Shown piece after piece: positions 51,700-60,585 of a stretch of DNA of 64,000 bases. Both the position numbers and the translations under genes were made by a program. Under the pieces are notes generated by a model, which was given only the letters and a program-made list of their open reading frames with translations, was not told the DNA's origin and made no database searches. Origin of the DNA: Aromatoleum anaerobium (GTDB lineage: Bacteria; Pseudomonadota; Gammaproteobacteria; Burkholderiales; Rhodocyclaceae). Within the stretch, counting starts at the first letter, position 1, and each line of letters opens with the position of its first letter. The DNA lies in assembly GCF_012910705.2 (NCBI RefSeq), contig NZ_WTVG02000001.1:51563-115562 (forward strand), read 5' to 3'.

Positions 51700-52668
51700 A
51701 TGGCTGGTTACCTGAATCGGGGTGTATGGCACTCCGCCGAGCGCGCGCGAACGAATGCCGAAGGCGCCTTCTTACGCGACGATTCGCAGTTCCGCGACCG
51801 CGTGACTGCCGACGGTGCAGGCAATTTCAAGGCGGAAGCGGGGCGCTACCACCTGTACGTATCGCTGGCGTGCCCGTGGGCGCATCGAACGTTGCTGTAC
51901 CGTGCGCTGAAAGGCCTGCAGGACGCGATCGGCGTATCGGTGGTCGACCCCGTTTCCGGCGACGAGGGCTGGGTGTTTTCGGATTATCCGGGCGCGACGC
52001 CGGACCACGCGAACGGCCTGACGGCGCTGCATCAGCTGTATACCCTCGCGCAGCCCGATTACAGCGGCCGGGTCACGGTGCCGGTCCTATGGGACAAGGC
52101 TTCGCGACGCATCGTGAATAACGAATCAGCCGATATCATCCGCATCCTGAACGACGCGTTCGTCGCCTTCGAGCACCGCGCGATCGACTTCTACCCGCAG
52201 CACCTGCGTGCCGAAATCGACGCCGTGAACGCCTTCGTCTATGAAAACGTCAATAACGGGGTCTATCGCTGCGGCTTTGCGACCTCGCAGGCGGCATACG
52301 ACCAGGCGGTGCTCCAGTTGTTCGCCGCGCTCGACCGGCTGGAGGAGCGTCTGTCGCGCCACCGTTACCTCGTCGGCAACCGCCTCACCGAGGCGGACAT
52401 GCGCCTGTTCCCGACGCTCGTGCGCTTCGACGCCGTCTATTTCATCCATTTCAAATGCAGCGTGCGGCGGATCGCCGACTATCCGAACCTCTCCGGCTAT
52501 CTGCGCGACATCTACCAGATGCCTGGCGTGAGTGAGACGGTCAACATGGACCACATCAAGCGGCACTACTACCTGAGTCATCGTCATCTCAACCCGACGG
52601 GAATCATTCCCGCAGGCCCGGATTTCGATTTCGCGGGTCGCCACGACCGGCAGCGTTTTCAGGAATGA
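51700..52668 (+). CDS. glutathionyl-hydroquinone reductase (Xi-class GST)
   Basis: A 322-residue Xi-class glutathione transferase. The catalytic Cys58 is in SLACPWAHRTLLY. Also present are VPVLWDKASRRIVNNESADI and YLVGNRLTEADMRLFPTLVR. ATG 51700 is used; upstream codons are a GC-rich extension. Such enzymes remove glutathione from glutathionyl-hydroquinones. This suits a pathway whose intermediate, hydroxybenzoquinone, reacts readily with thiols. Confidence 0.9.
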   Translation: MAGYLNRGVWHSAERARTNAEGAFLRDDSQFRDRVTADGAGNFKAEAGRYHLYVSLACPWAHRTLLYRALKGLQDAIGVSVVDPVSGDEGWVFSDYPGATPDHANGLTALHQLYTLAQPDYSGRVTVPVLWDKASRRIVNNESADIIRILNDAFVAFEHRAIDFYPQHLRAEIDAVNAFVYENVNNGVYRCGFATSQAAYDQAVLQLFAALDRLEERLSRHRYLVGNRLTEADMRLFPTLVRFDAVYFIHFKCSVRRIADYPNLSGYLRDIYQMPGVSETVNMDHIKRHYYLSHRHLNPTGIIPAGPDFDFAGRHDRQRFQE

Positions 52669-52678
52669 TTCCCGAACC

Positions 52679-53284
52679 ATGACGAACAACATCGCACAAC
52701 CGTCCCGTGCGGCGGACCTGGGAGAAGATGATACGGTGGTCATGACCGCAAAACTCGGCGGTCTGCCCGGCATGCGCGGGATCGACCATATCGGTTTCAC
52801 GGTGCCGAATCTCGACGAGGCGGTGGCATTCTTTGTCGACGTCATCGGCTGTGAAGCCTTCTACGAACTCGGGCCATTCCAGTCGAACGACAACTGGATG
52901 CGTACCCATCTCAACGTCGATCCGCGGGCGGTGATGCGCCGCCTGCGCTTCCTGCGCTGCGCCAACGGTTCAAACTTCGAGATCTTCGAATACGAGGCCG
53001 CCCGGCAGCGACGGGAGCAACCACAAAACAGCGATGTCGGCGGTCATCATCTCGCGCTGTACGTGGATGACATGGATGCCGCAGTGGCCTACCTCCAGGC
53101 CCGGGGAGTGCACATCCAGGGTGAGCCGACGTTCCGCACGACGGGCCCGAGCGCCGGGCAGTCCTGGGTCTATTTCCTGACCCCTTGGGGCATGCAAATG
53201 GAGCTGGTCAGCTATCCTGGTGGCAAAGGGTACGAACGTGACACCGACCGGCGTTTGTGGCACCCGGTCTTCCCCGACCGGTAG
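52679..53284 (+). CDS. VOC-superfamily (glyoxalase/dioxygenase-fold) protein
   Basis: A 201-residue VOC protein. Paired beta-alpha-beta modules start at MRGIDHIGFTVPNLDEAVAF and GGHHLALYVDDMDAAVAYLQ, and end in FLTPWGMQMELVSYPGGKGY, with His and Glu residues for a metal. Start 52679 is taken for lack of a better signal; a later ATG at residue 22 is possible. It could isomerise or hydrolyse a quinone-derived product. Confidence 0.78.
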   Translation: MTNNIAQPSRAADLGEDDTVVMTAKLGGLPGMRGIDHIGFTVPNLDEAVAFFVDVIGCEAFYELGPFQSNDNWMRTHLNVDPRAVMRRLRFLRCANGSNFEIFEYEAARQRREQPQNSDVGGHHLALYVDDMDAAVAYLQARGVHIQGEPTFRTTGPSAGQSWVYFLTPWGMQMELVSYPGGKGYERDTDRRLWHPVFPDR

Positions 53285-53494
53285 TTTCCGGTCCCGCCGT
53301 CCGCATCGTACGCCGCGGACGGCACTGCGCCTCGCGGCCGCCTCGCTCGGCAATCGTATCGCCGCGTGAACGCCGGCTGCTTCTTCGTCTGTTCTCACGC
53401 GCCCGAATGCGGACGCGACTTTCCTTGGCAGATCGTAAGACCCTTCCGAGCCCGCCCTCTCCGGATACAAGCACCACTCCGTTCGTTTCCCTGA

Positions 53495-53508
53495 TCGCAG
53501 ACTGAGAC
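53495..53508. promoter_or_regulatory. putative activator site upstream of the outer-membrane protein gene
   Basis: TCGCAGACTGAGAC, sharing TCGCAGACTG with the hydroxylase upstream region. It is centred about 140 bp from the predicted start of transcription. Confidence 0.5.
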
Positions 53509-53615
53509 GAGTGTTTGAGAAAGATTTCCGCGGGGCAGAGACGGCGCGGACAGACGAAGCATTTATTTTCATAAAAATCCTGCATAAACAGAGCATTACG
53601 TATTTTTTTCGGTGC

Positions 53616-53631
53616 TGGCACAGTACTTGAT
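53616..53631 (+). promoter_or_regulatory. sigma54 promoter of the outer-membrane protein operon
   Basis: TGGCACAGTACTTGAT, with the correct 5-bp spacing. The -12 part is TTGAT, slightly weaker than consensus. It lies 93 bp before the start codon. Confidence 0.78.
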
Positions 53632-53723
53632 CTTTGGTACTCGCGCGCCGGGATTTCTCCCGCGGGCGACCGTAGCGGCGAAGGTTGAATCCGCGCGATC
53701 TACCACATCAAAGGAGGCAATGA

Positions 53724-54623
53724 ATGACTTCAAAACTGCTGGCCGCGACACTCTGCGGGATCTGCACTGTGTCTTCCGTTCACGCAAAGGAAGGCGGCGA
53801 TCAATATGCAAACGGCGCGGAAAACTGGTTTGCTGGCGCAGTGCCGCCTCCGGGCAATTACTTCCTGAACTACTTTGGACATGTGTCCGGAAAACTGCGC
53901 GACAACGACGGCCACAAGGTACGTGCTCCCAACGGCAAAGACATCGAACTGAATGCGATCTTCGACGCGCTGCGCTTCATCAAGGTAACCGAGACGCAGG
54001 TGTTGGGCGCCAACTATGGCTGGGCGGCAATTCTCCCGATCGTCGACCTGTCGATAGACGTAGCCGGTTCGAAACACGGCAGGACGGGTATTGGCGACGC
54101 AACCATTACGCCGCTGCTCCTCTCGTGGCATTCGCCCAAATGGCACTATGCCGTCGGGCTCGACATCAACCTGCCGACTGGCGCCTTCGACGAGAACGAT
54201 CCGCCTGGAAAGAACATCGGAGCCAACTATTACAGCGTCGAGCCGGTTTTTGGCGTCACCTATCTGAACAAGGACGGTTGGGAAGTCTCCGGCAAGTTCA
54301 TGTACAACTGGAAGACGAAGAACGACGACACGCATTACCAGTCGGGCGACGAATTCCACATGGACTTCCTGGTCGGCAAGCACTTCGGGCCGTGGTCGGT
54401 GGGTGTGAGCGGCTATTACCTCAAGCAACTTACCGACGACAAACTGCATGGCGACAAGGTCGGCCCGGATGGCAATCGTGGCCAGGTGTTTGCCGTCGGT
54501 CCGAGCATCAAGTACGAGACGGCAGGCAAATCCCACCTCATTTTCCAGTGGCAGCATGAAAGCAACGTTGAGAACCGCTTCCAGGGCGATAAGCTCTGGT
54601 TCAAGCTGATCACGGCGCTGTAG
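53724..54623 (+). CDS. outer-membrane transport protein (phenol MetA-like)
   Basis: A 299-residue protein with signal peptide MTSKLLAATLCGICTVSSVHA and repeated amphipathic beta-strands (GNYFLNYFGHVSGKLRDN, WHYAVGLDINLPTGAFDEND, GWEVSGKFMYNWKTKNDDTH). These features fit the PF13557 'phenol degradation MetA' group of outer-membrane proteins common in aromatic clusters. It ends KLWFKLITAL with a terminal hydrophobic residue. A role in resorcinol passage across the outer membrane is likely. Confidence 0.82.
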   Translation: MTSKLLAATLCGICTVSSVHAKEGGDQYANGAENWFAGAVPPPGNYFLNYFGHVSGKLRDNDGHKVRAPNGKDIELNAIFDALRFIKVTETQVLGANYGWAAILPIVDLSIDVAGSKHGRTGIGDATITPLLLSWHSPKWHYAVGLDINLPTGAFDENDPPGKNIGANYYSVEPVFGVTYLNKDGWEVSGKFMYNWKTKNDDTHYQSGDEFHMDFLVGKHFGPWSVGVSGYYLKQLTDDKLHGDKVGPDGNRGQVFAVGPSIKYETAGKSHLIFQWQHESNVENRFQGDKLWFKLITAL

Positions 54624-54761
54624 CGGAGTCGAATCGCCACGGCACTCGCTGCCGTGGCCCTCGATCCTCTGCGCACCACCCGCGCGTATTCGAAAACGCG
54701 TATTTTCATCCCCTCGGCGCCTGCAGCCTCGGCAGCAGGCCATGAACTCGTGGAGGAAAGG

Positions 54762-55871
54762 GTGGAGAACATCGATTGTGTCGTCATCGGCGCAGGCGTC
54801 GTCGGCCTCGCGTGCGCCCGCGCACTCGCTGCCCAGGGGCGCGAAGTGCTCGTGCTCGAACGCGAATCCACCTTCGGAACAGGCATCAGCTCGCGCAACA
54901 GCGAAGTGATCCACGCCGGGCTGTACTATGCGCCGGGCTCGCTCAAGGCACGGCTCTGTGTCGAGGGGCGTCAACTGCTGTATGCGTTCTGCGACGAGCG
55001 GGCGATTCCCCACGCCCGCTGCGGCAAGCTCATCGTCGCCGCGCGCGCCGAACAAGCCGATACGCTGCGGCAGATCCAGACGCGCGCCGAAGCCAATGGC
55101 ATCGGCGACCTGCGCGAACTCGATCGTGCTGCGGTCGCCGCGCTGGAGCCGGCGCTGGACGTCCATGCGGCGCTGCTGTCGCCCTCGACCGGCATTGTCG
55201 ACAGCCACGCGCTGATGCTCGCGCTGCTTGGCGACGCCGAACGCGACAGAGCGATGTTCGCGTTCGGCAGTCCGGTACTCGGCGGCCATCAAAATTCCAA
55301 TGGCATAGTGCTGCAGATCGGCGGTGAGGCGGAGACCGCGCTCCGCGCGTGCTGGGTCATCAACGCATCCGGCCTCGACGCGGTGGCGTTCGGCAGTCGC
55401 ATTCGCGGTATGGCTGCCGAAAACCTGCCCCGCGCGTGGTTCGCGCGTGGGGTGTATTTCACCTTGAGCGGCAAGGTGCCGTTCTCGCGGCTGATCTATC
55501 CGATTCCCGAATCCGGCGGGCTCGGCGTTCATCTGACGCTCGATCTGGGCGGGCAGGCGAAGTTCGGACCGGACGTCGAGTGGATCGAAACGCCCGCCTA
55601 TGACGTCGATCCCGCGCGAGCGGCCCAATTCTATGCCGCGATCCGCAGCTGGTGGCCGGCGCTGGAAGACGGACGGCTTGTGCCCGGATATGCGGGTGTT
55701 CGCCCCAAGATCGCGGGCCCCGGCATGCCCGATGCGGACTTCCGCATCGACGGGCCGGGCCGCCACGGCGTACCAGGCCTGATCCACCTGTTCGGCATCG
55801 AGTCGCCCGGCCTCACCGCGGCGATGGCGATCGGGCGCTATGTCGCCGGGATCGTGTGCCGCGGGAAATAG
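54762..55871 (+). CDS. FAD-dependent oxidoreductase (L-2-hydroxyglutarate oxidase-like)
   Basis: A 369-residue DAO-type flavoprotein with dinucleotide motif [31 protein letters not shown] and the C-terminal FAD-closing [21 protein letters not shown] start at GTG 54762 because GGAGGAAAG is just upstream; the open frame reaches 54654 with no domain content. The family oxidises 2-hydroxy acids such as L-2-hydroxyglutarate. Here it may oxidise a hydroxy acid from ring cleavage, or serve another dehydrogenation in the pathway. Confidence 0.82.
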   Translation: MENIDCVVIGAGVVGLACARALAAQGREVLVLERESTFGTGISSRNSEVIHAGLYYAPGSLKARLCVEGRQLLYAFCDERAIPHARCGKLIVAARAEQADTLRQIQTRAEANGIGDLRELDRAAVAALEPALDVHAALLSPSTGIVDSHALMLALLGDAERDRAMFAFGSPVLGGHQNSNGIVLQIGGEAETALRACWVINASGLDAVAFGSRIRGMAAENLPRAWFARGVYFTLSGKVPFSRLIYPIPESGGLGVHLTLDLGGQAKFGPDVEWIETPAYDVDPARAAQFYAAIRSWWPALEDGRLVPGYAGVRPKIAGPGMPDADFRIDGPGRHGVPGLIHLFGIESPGLTAAMAIGRYVAGIVCRGK

Positions 55872-56045
55872 CTTCACAGCGTCGGGCTGCTCCCCCAGCT
55901 GTTTCACCTTCAGAAGTTCCTCATCGCCCGCACCTCAACATTCACGCGGCGCTGCCTCATCCGCCCGCTCATCTCCAACTGCGCGCGGGCGCATCTGTAC
56001 GCCCCATTGCCGGCTACACCTCTGAGACGCGACTCGCGACTCAAG

Positions 56046-56072
56046 TTGCAGTCTGCGACAACTGTTTGAGAC
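56046..56072. promoter_or_regulatory. putative activator sites upstream of the ABC transporter operon
   Basis: GTTGCAGTCTGCGACAAC is an imperfect palindrome (56045-56062), followed by TTTGAGACG at 56065-56073. TTTGAGACG also occurs upstream of the hydroxylase promoter. The cluster is 125-140 bp upstream of the predicted start of transcription. Confidence 0.5.
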
Positions 56073-56167
56073 GAACTCGTATCGCCGGGACGCCAGGGGC
56101 GCGAGTTTTCCCTGCGCAAATTCATAACTGTTTGATTTTTAGTGAAAACAAATCGTTCGAATCGAAC

Positions 56168-56183
56168 TGGCACGCTACTTGTA
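56168..56183 (+). promoter_or_regulatory. sigma54 promoter of the ABC transporter operon
   Basis: TGGCACGCTACTTGTA, with perfect TGGCAC and correct spacing; the -12 part is TTGTA. It lies 50 bp before the substrate-binding protein start. Confidence 0.8.
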
Positions 56184-57153
56184 CTTGTTGATCGTCCATT
56201 CACACAGAGACACAACAAGGAGGCAGACAGAAATGAACGACAAGCGCGATGTGCATGGCCTATCCGATCCGGAGCGCCGCCGCATTATCAGGACTCTCGG
56301 TGCAACGGCATTGTCGGCGGGCCTGGGGAGTCTGGTGGGGTTCAGTTCGTCGGTCCTCGCGGCATCGGCACGCAAGGTCAAGATCGGATTCGTGACCCCG
56401 CTCACCGGACCGCTCGCGCCGTTCGGCGAGGCGGACAAGTTCGTCATCGACGGCATGCGTGAAGTGTTCAAGAACGGGATCCAGGTCGGCGACAAGATTC
56501 ATCCCGTCGACATCATCGTCAAGAACAGCGAATCGAATCCCAACAAGGCCGGTGAAGCGGCCAGCAACCTGATCCTGCGCGACAAGATTGATTTGATGCT
56601 GGCCGCGTCGACCGTCGAAACCATCAATCCGGTCGCCGATCAGTGCGAACTCAATGGCGTGCCCTGCATCTCCACCGTGTCGCCGTGGCAGCCGTGGTTC
56701 TTCGGCCGCGGCGCCAAGCCGGAAACCGGCTTCGAGTGGACCTATCACTTCTTCTGGGGGCTGGAGGATGTGATCGGCGTGTTCCTCGACATGTGGAAGT
56801 CGGTGCCCACCAACAATGTGGTCGGAGGTCTGTTCCCGAACGATGCCGACGGCAACGCGTGGGGGGACGCCAAGTTCGGCTTGCCGCCCGCGCTCGCCAA
56901 GGAAGGTCTCAAGCTGACCGATCCGGGGCGCTACCAGGTGTTGAACTCCGATTTCAGTGCACAGATCGCCGCGTTCAAGAAGGCCGGTTGCGAGATCGTC
57001 ACCGGCAACATGATTCCGCCCGACGTCAAGACCTTCTGGACCCAGGCGCGCCAGCAGGGCTTCAAGCCGAAGGTCGTGTCGATCGGCAAGGGGCTGCTGT
57101 TCCCGGCCGCCGTCGAGGCGATGGGCGATCTCGCCGAGGGGATGTCGACGGAG

Positions 57154-58670
57154 AGGCTGTGAAAAATCCCCGGCCAGTTATATGCCTTTGGTATAATTAG
57201 GTCTTGCTACGAGGTCTGGATTTGCGCCGATGACGAAGACGCGAGCACGGGTGCTGCTGCCCAACCGGGGGCAGATGGAGTTTCGGGCGAGTGACCTGGA
57301 GTCACTGCTGCCGGAGGGGCATCGGGCGCGCCTGGTGTGGGCGTACGTCGAGCGGCAAGACCTGTCACGGTTCTACGCCGGGATTCGTGCGGTCGATGGC
57401 GGGGTGGGCCGCTCGGCAATCGCGCCGGAGATTTTGCTGGCGCTGTGGTTGTACGCCACGCTCGACGGGGTGGGCAGCGCGCGGGCGGTGTCACGGCTGA
57501 TCGAATCGCATGACGCCTACCGCTGGTTGTGCGGCGGGGTTCAGGTCAATCACCACACCCTTTCGGACTTTCGCAAGGATCAGGGCGAAGGGCTGGACGA
57601 GTTGTTGAGTGTGAGCATCGCCAGCCTGATGGCGGCCGGGGTAGTCAAGCTCAAACAGGTGGCGCAGGACGGGATGCGTGTGCGCGCCAGCGCCGGGGCG
57701 GGCTCGTTTCGCCGCAAGGAGAAGCTCGAAGGCTACCTGGAGGCGGCGCGTGCCGAAGTCGCGCGGCTCAAAGCCGAGGTGGAGGCGGACCCGGCGCAGG
57801 CCGAACGGGCGCGGGAAGCGGCCCGGCTACGGGCGGCGAAAGAGCGTGAAGCGCGTCTTGAGAAAGCGCTGGCGCGGCTGCCCGAGATCGAAGCGATCAA
57901 GCAGCGGCAAGGCAAAAACCCCGACCAGGCGCGCGCGTCGATGACCGATGCCGAAGCGACGGTGATGAAGATGGGCGACGGCGGCTTTCGGCCGGCGTAC
58001 AACCCGCAACTGGCGAGCGACGCCGACTCGCTGGTGATCGTGGGGGTCGAGGTGGCCACCGTCGGCAGCGACCAAGGGCAGATGGTGCCGATGATCGAGC
58101 AGGTCACCGCGCGCTGCGGTCGGCTGCCCGAAGCCTGGCTGGTCGATGGCGGCTACGTCGGACACGAGCAGATCGAGCAGGCGAGCCAAAGCACCGTCGT
58201 CTATGGGCCGGTGCCGCAACCCAAGAACAAGGCGGTCGATCCTCACCAGGCGAAGGCCGGCGACAGCGAAGCGGTGGCGGCCTGGCGGCAACGGATGGGC
58301 ACGGACGAGGCGAAGGTCATTTACAAGCGGCGAGCGGCAACGGCCGAATGCGTCAATGCGCACAGCCGCAACCGCGGCCTGCAGCAGTTCCGGGTGCGGG
58401 GTCTGGCGAAGGTCAAGTGTGTGATGCTGATCTTTGCTTTGGCGCACAACCTGATGCGCATGGTCAGCCTCGCACCGGAATTGCTCGGGGTAGGGATAGG
58501 TGCGTCTGCCGTTCCCGGAATCGGGGTTTAAGGGGCGAAAAATGGGGAAAAACGTCAAATGAACCGTCGATAGCAGCACAAACGGTGCAAAAACCCTATC
58601 GCGCCCAGCAAAACGGCGTTAACCCCGCTCGCGCGTCTAATCGGTCCTGCGAACGAAAGATTCACAAACT
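57154..58670 (+). mobile_element. IS1182-type insertion sequence (1,517 bp)
   Basis: The element is bounded by a 5-bp direct target repeat CGGAG (57149-57153 and 58671-58675) and imperfect inverted ends, AGGCTGTGAA on the left and AGTTTGTGAA on the right strand. It carries one complete transposase gene in the same direction as the interrupted gene. The clean boundaries suggest a recent event. Confidence 0.9.
57230..58531 (+). CDS. IS1182-family transposase
   Basis: A 433-residue DDE transposase. The N-terminal domain (LPEGHRARLVWAYVERQDLS, HHTLSDFRKDQ) and the catalytic region (QDGMRVRASAGAGSFRRKEK, WLVDGGYVGHEQIEQA, YKRRAATAECVNAHSRNRGL) are intact, with an Ala/Arg/Glu-rich coiled-coil insert at about 165-225. 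The reading frame is complete, so the element is probably active. Confidence 0.9.
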   Translation: MTKTRARVLLPNRGQMEFRASDLESLLPEGHRARLVWAYVERQDLSRFYAGIRAVDGGVGRSAIAPEILLALWLYATLDGVGSARAVSRLIESHDAYRWLCGGVQVNHHTLSDFRKDQGEGLDELLSVSIASLMAAGVVKLKQVAQDGMRVRASAGAGSFRRKEKLEGYLEAARAEVARLKAEVEADPAQAERAREAARLRAAKEREARLEKALARLPEIEAIKQRQGKNPDQARASMTDAEATVMKMGDGGFRPAYNPQLASDADSLVIVGVEVATVGSDQGQMVPMIEQVTARCGRLPEAWLVDGGYVGHEQIEQASQSTVVYGPVPQPKNKAVDPHQAKAGDSEAVAAWRQRMGTDEAKVIYKRRAATAECVNAHSRNRGLQQFRVRGLAKVKCVMLIFALAHNLMRMVSLAPELLGVGIGASAVPGIGV

Positions 58671-59137
58671 CGGAGTTGTGGTGGAGCCCGAACCACCCGT
58701 TCAAGTCGTCTCTCACCGGTGCGAGCGCCGCGCAATTCGCTGCGTCGTACGAGACCGCGACCAACAAGCAATGGACCCAGCCGCTGGGCTTCTCTCACGC
58801 GCTGTTCGAGGTCGCCACGAATGTGCTCAAACGGACGAAGGATATTGACGACCGCGAAGGCATCCGCAACGCCATCGCGTCGACCGCTACCGACACCATC
58901 GTCGGGCGCGTCGAGTGGGGCAAGGGGCCGGTGAAGAACGTTGCCAAGACGCCGCTCGTCGGCGGCCAGTGGGTCAAGGGCAAGAAGTTCAAGTACGACC
59001 TCGTCGTCGTCTCGAACAAGGCCGCGCCGAGCATTCCGCTCGGCGGCAAGCTGGCTCTGATTTCCTGACATCCGGACTCCGGGAGGCTTGCCGCCTCCCG
59101 GGTTCATAAAGACCACAAGAGTTCAAAGGAGACACCA

Positions 59138-59860
59138 GTGGGGGAAATTCTTTCACTGGAGCGGGTGAGCAAGTCCTACGGTGCGCTCAAGGTCACCGAC
59201 GGGATCAGTTTCACGCTCGGCGACGGCGAAATGTTGGGCATTCTGGGCCCCAACGGCGCCGGCAAGACCACCCTCTTCAATCTGATCAGTGGCGACGTGC
59301 GCGCCGACGAAGGACGCGTGATGTTCCGCGGCAAGGAAATTGGCGCCTTGCCGCCGCACCATCGCTGCCGCCTGGGCATCGGCCGCTCTTACCAGATCCC
59401 GCATCCGTTTGCGGGCATGACCGTGTTCGAGAACCTTCTCGTCGGCGCGACCTTCGGCGAAAGCATGGCCGAGCAGGATGCCGAGCCCATCTGCATCGAA
59501 ATCCTCGACAAGACCGGGCTGAAAAAGAAGGCCAATCAGCTCGCGGGATCGTTGACGCTGCTTGACCGCAAGCGCCTCGAGCTGGCGCGCGCGCTCGCGA
59601 CGCGGCCGCAGCTCCTGCTGCTGGACGAGATCGCCGGCGGACTGACCGAACAGGAGGCGAAGGAACTGGTGCGGCTGATCCAGGAGATCAAGGCGCAGGG
59701 CGTATCGATGATCTGGATCGAGCACGTGGTGCATGCGCTGCTCGCCGTCGCCGATCGCCTGCTGGTGGTGAACTTCGGGTCGAAACTGGCGGAAGGCGAG
59801 CCGGAATCGGTGATGAACAACCCGGAAGTGAAGCGCGTGTATATGGGAATCGAGGTATGA
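59138..59860 (+). CDS. LivG-type ABC transporter ATP-binding protein
   Basis: A 240-residue ATPase of the branched-chain amino acid/aromatic uptake class. Walker A GPNGAGKTTLFNL, Walker B LLLLDEIAGGLTEQEAKELV, and switch His in IWIEHVVHALLAVADRLLVV. The signature segment is LTLLDRKRLELARALA rather than the usual LSGGQ form, common for LivG. GTG start at 59138 follows AAAGGAGAC. It lies 69 bp from the binding-protein stop. Confidence 0.9.
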   Translation: MGEILSLERVSKSYGALKVTDGISFTLGDGEMLGILGPNGAGKTTLFNLISGDVRADEGRVMFRGKEIGALPPHHRCRLGIGRSYQIPHPFAGMTVFENLLVGATFGESMAEQDAEPICIEILDKTGLKKKANQLAGSLTLLDRKRLELARALATRPQLLLLDEIAGGLTEQEAKELVRLIQEIKAQGVSMIWIEHVVHALLAVADRLLVVNFGSKLAEGEPESVMNNPEVKRVYMGIEV

Positions 59861-60558
59861 GCCAGCTGCTTTCAACCCACGGCCTGAAGGCGTGGTACGG
59901 CGATTTTCAGGCCTTGTTCGGGATCGATTTTGAGATTCGCCCGCAGGAGATCGTCGCCATCATCGGCGCCAATGGCGCCGGCAAGTCGACTTTTCTCAAG
60001 GCCATCACGGGCGTGCTGTCCGCCGATGCCGAAAGCGTGCGGTTCAAGGGACAGCCGATCGGCGGCCGCAGACCCCACCGTGTCGTGGCCGATGGAATAG
60101 CGATGGTGCCGGAAGGCCGCCGGCTGTTTCCCAGCCTGTCGGTCGAGGAAAACCTCCGCATGGGCGCCTACACGAAGCGCCCCGGTCCGTGGACTCTGGA
60201 AAAGATCTATGGACTGTTTCCGGTGCTGAAGGAGAAGCGCAAGGCGCCGGGAACGGCCCTTTCCGGAGGACAGCAGCAGATGGTGGCGATCGGGCGGGCC
60301 CTGATGAGCAATCCCGAACTGCTCATCTGCGACGAGATCTCGCTGGGCCTCGCGCCTGCCGTAATCAAGGAGATCTACGTCGCGCTGGCTGAAATCGCAC
60401 GCAACGGTCTCACCGCGATTGTCGTCGAGCAGGACGTCTATACCGCTCAACGCGTGTCGCAGCGACTGTATTGCTTCCAGGAAGGTCGGGTATCGCTGAG
60501 GGGCAATTCCTCAGACCTGACCCACGAGCAGATTTCCCATGCCTATTTCGGTGTTTGA
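59857..60558 (+). CDS. LivF-type ABC transporter ATP-binding protein
   Basis: A 233-residue ATPase with Walker A GANGAGKSTFLKAI, signature ALSGGQQQMVAIGRALM and Walker B LLICDEISLGLAPAVIKEIY. It overlaps LivG by four bases. It pairs with LivG to power the permeases LivH and LivM. Confidence 0.9.
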   Translation: MSQLLSTHGLKAWYGDFQALFGIDFEIRPQEIVAIIGANGAGKSTFLKAITGVLSADAESVRFKGQPIGGRRPHRVVADGIAMVPEGRRLFPSLSVEENLRMGAYTKRPGPWTLEKIYGLFPVLKEKRKAPGTALSGGQQQMVAIGRALMSNPELLICDEISLGLAPAVIKEIYVALAEIARNGLTAIVVEQDVYTAQRVSQRLYCFQEGRVSLRGNSSDLTHEQISHAYFGV

Positions 60559-60585
60559 ACAGGGCGCGGGAAGGGGAGACAAGAA

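Larger units (their letters stand above)
56233..59068 (+). pseudogene. Liv-type ABC substrate-binding protein interrupted by an IS1182-type element
   Basis: The first 307 codons (56233-57153) encode a Tat-like leader (ERRRIIRTLGATALSAGLGS), then VKIGFVTPLTGPLAPFGEAD, the periplasmic binding fold. The last 130 codons (58676-59068), LWWSPNHPFKSSLTGASAAQ to the stop, follow the insertion. If the element and one CGGAG copy were removed, GMSTE would join LWWSPNHP in frame, giving 437 residues, normal for the family. As it stands the protein is cut short after about 310 residues, so the transporter lacks its binding component unless another supplies it. Confidence 0.93.

Noticed and set aside
53208..53621. 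frames opposite the VOC gene and in the following spacer
   Set aside because: They cross the sigma54 promoter region and have no recognisable content.
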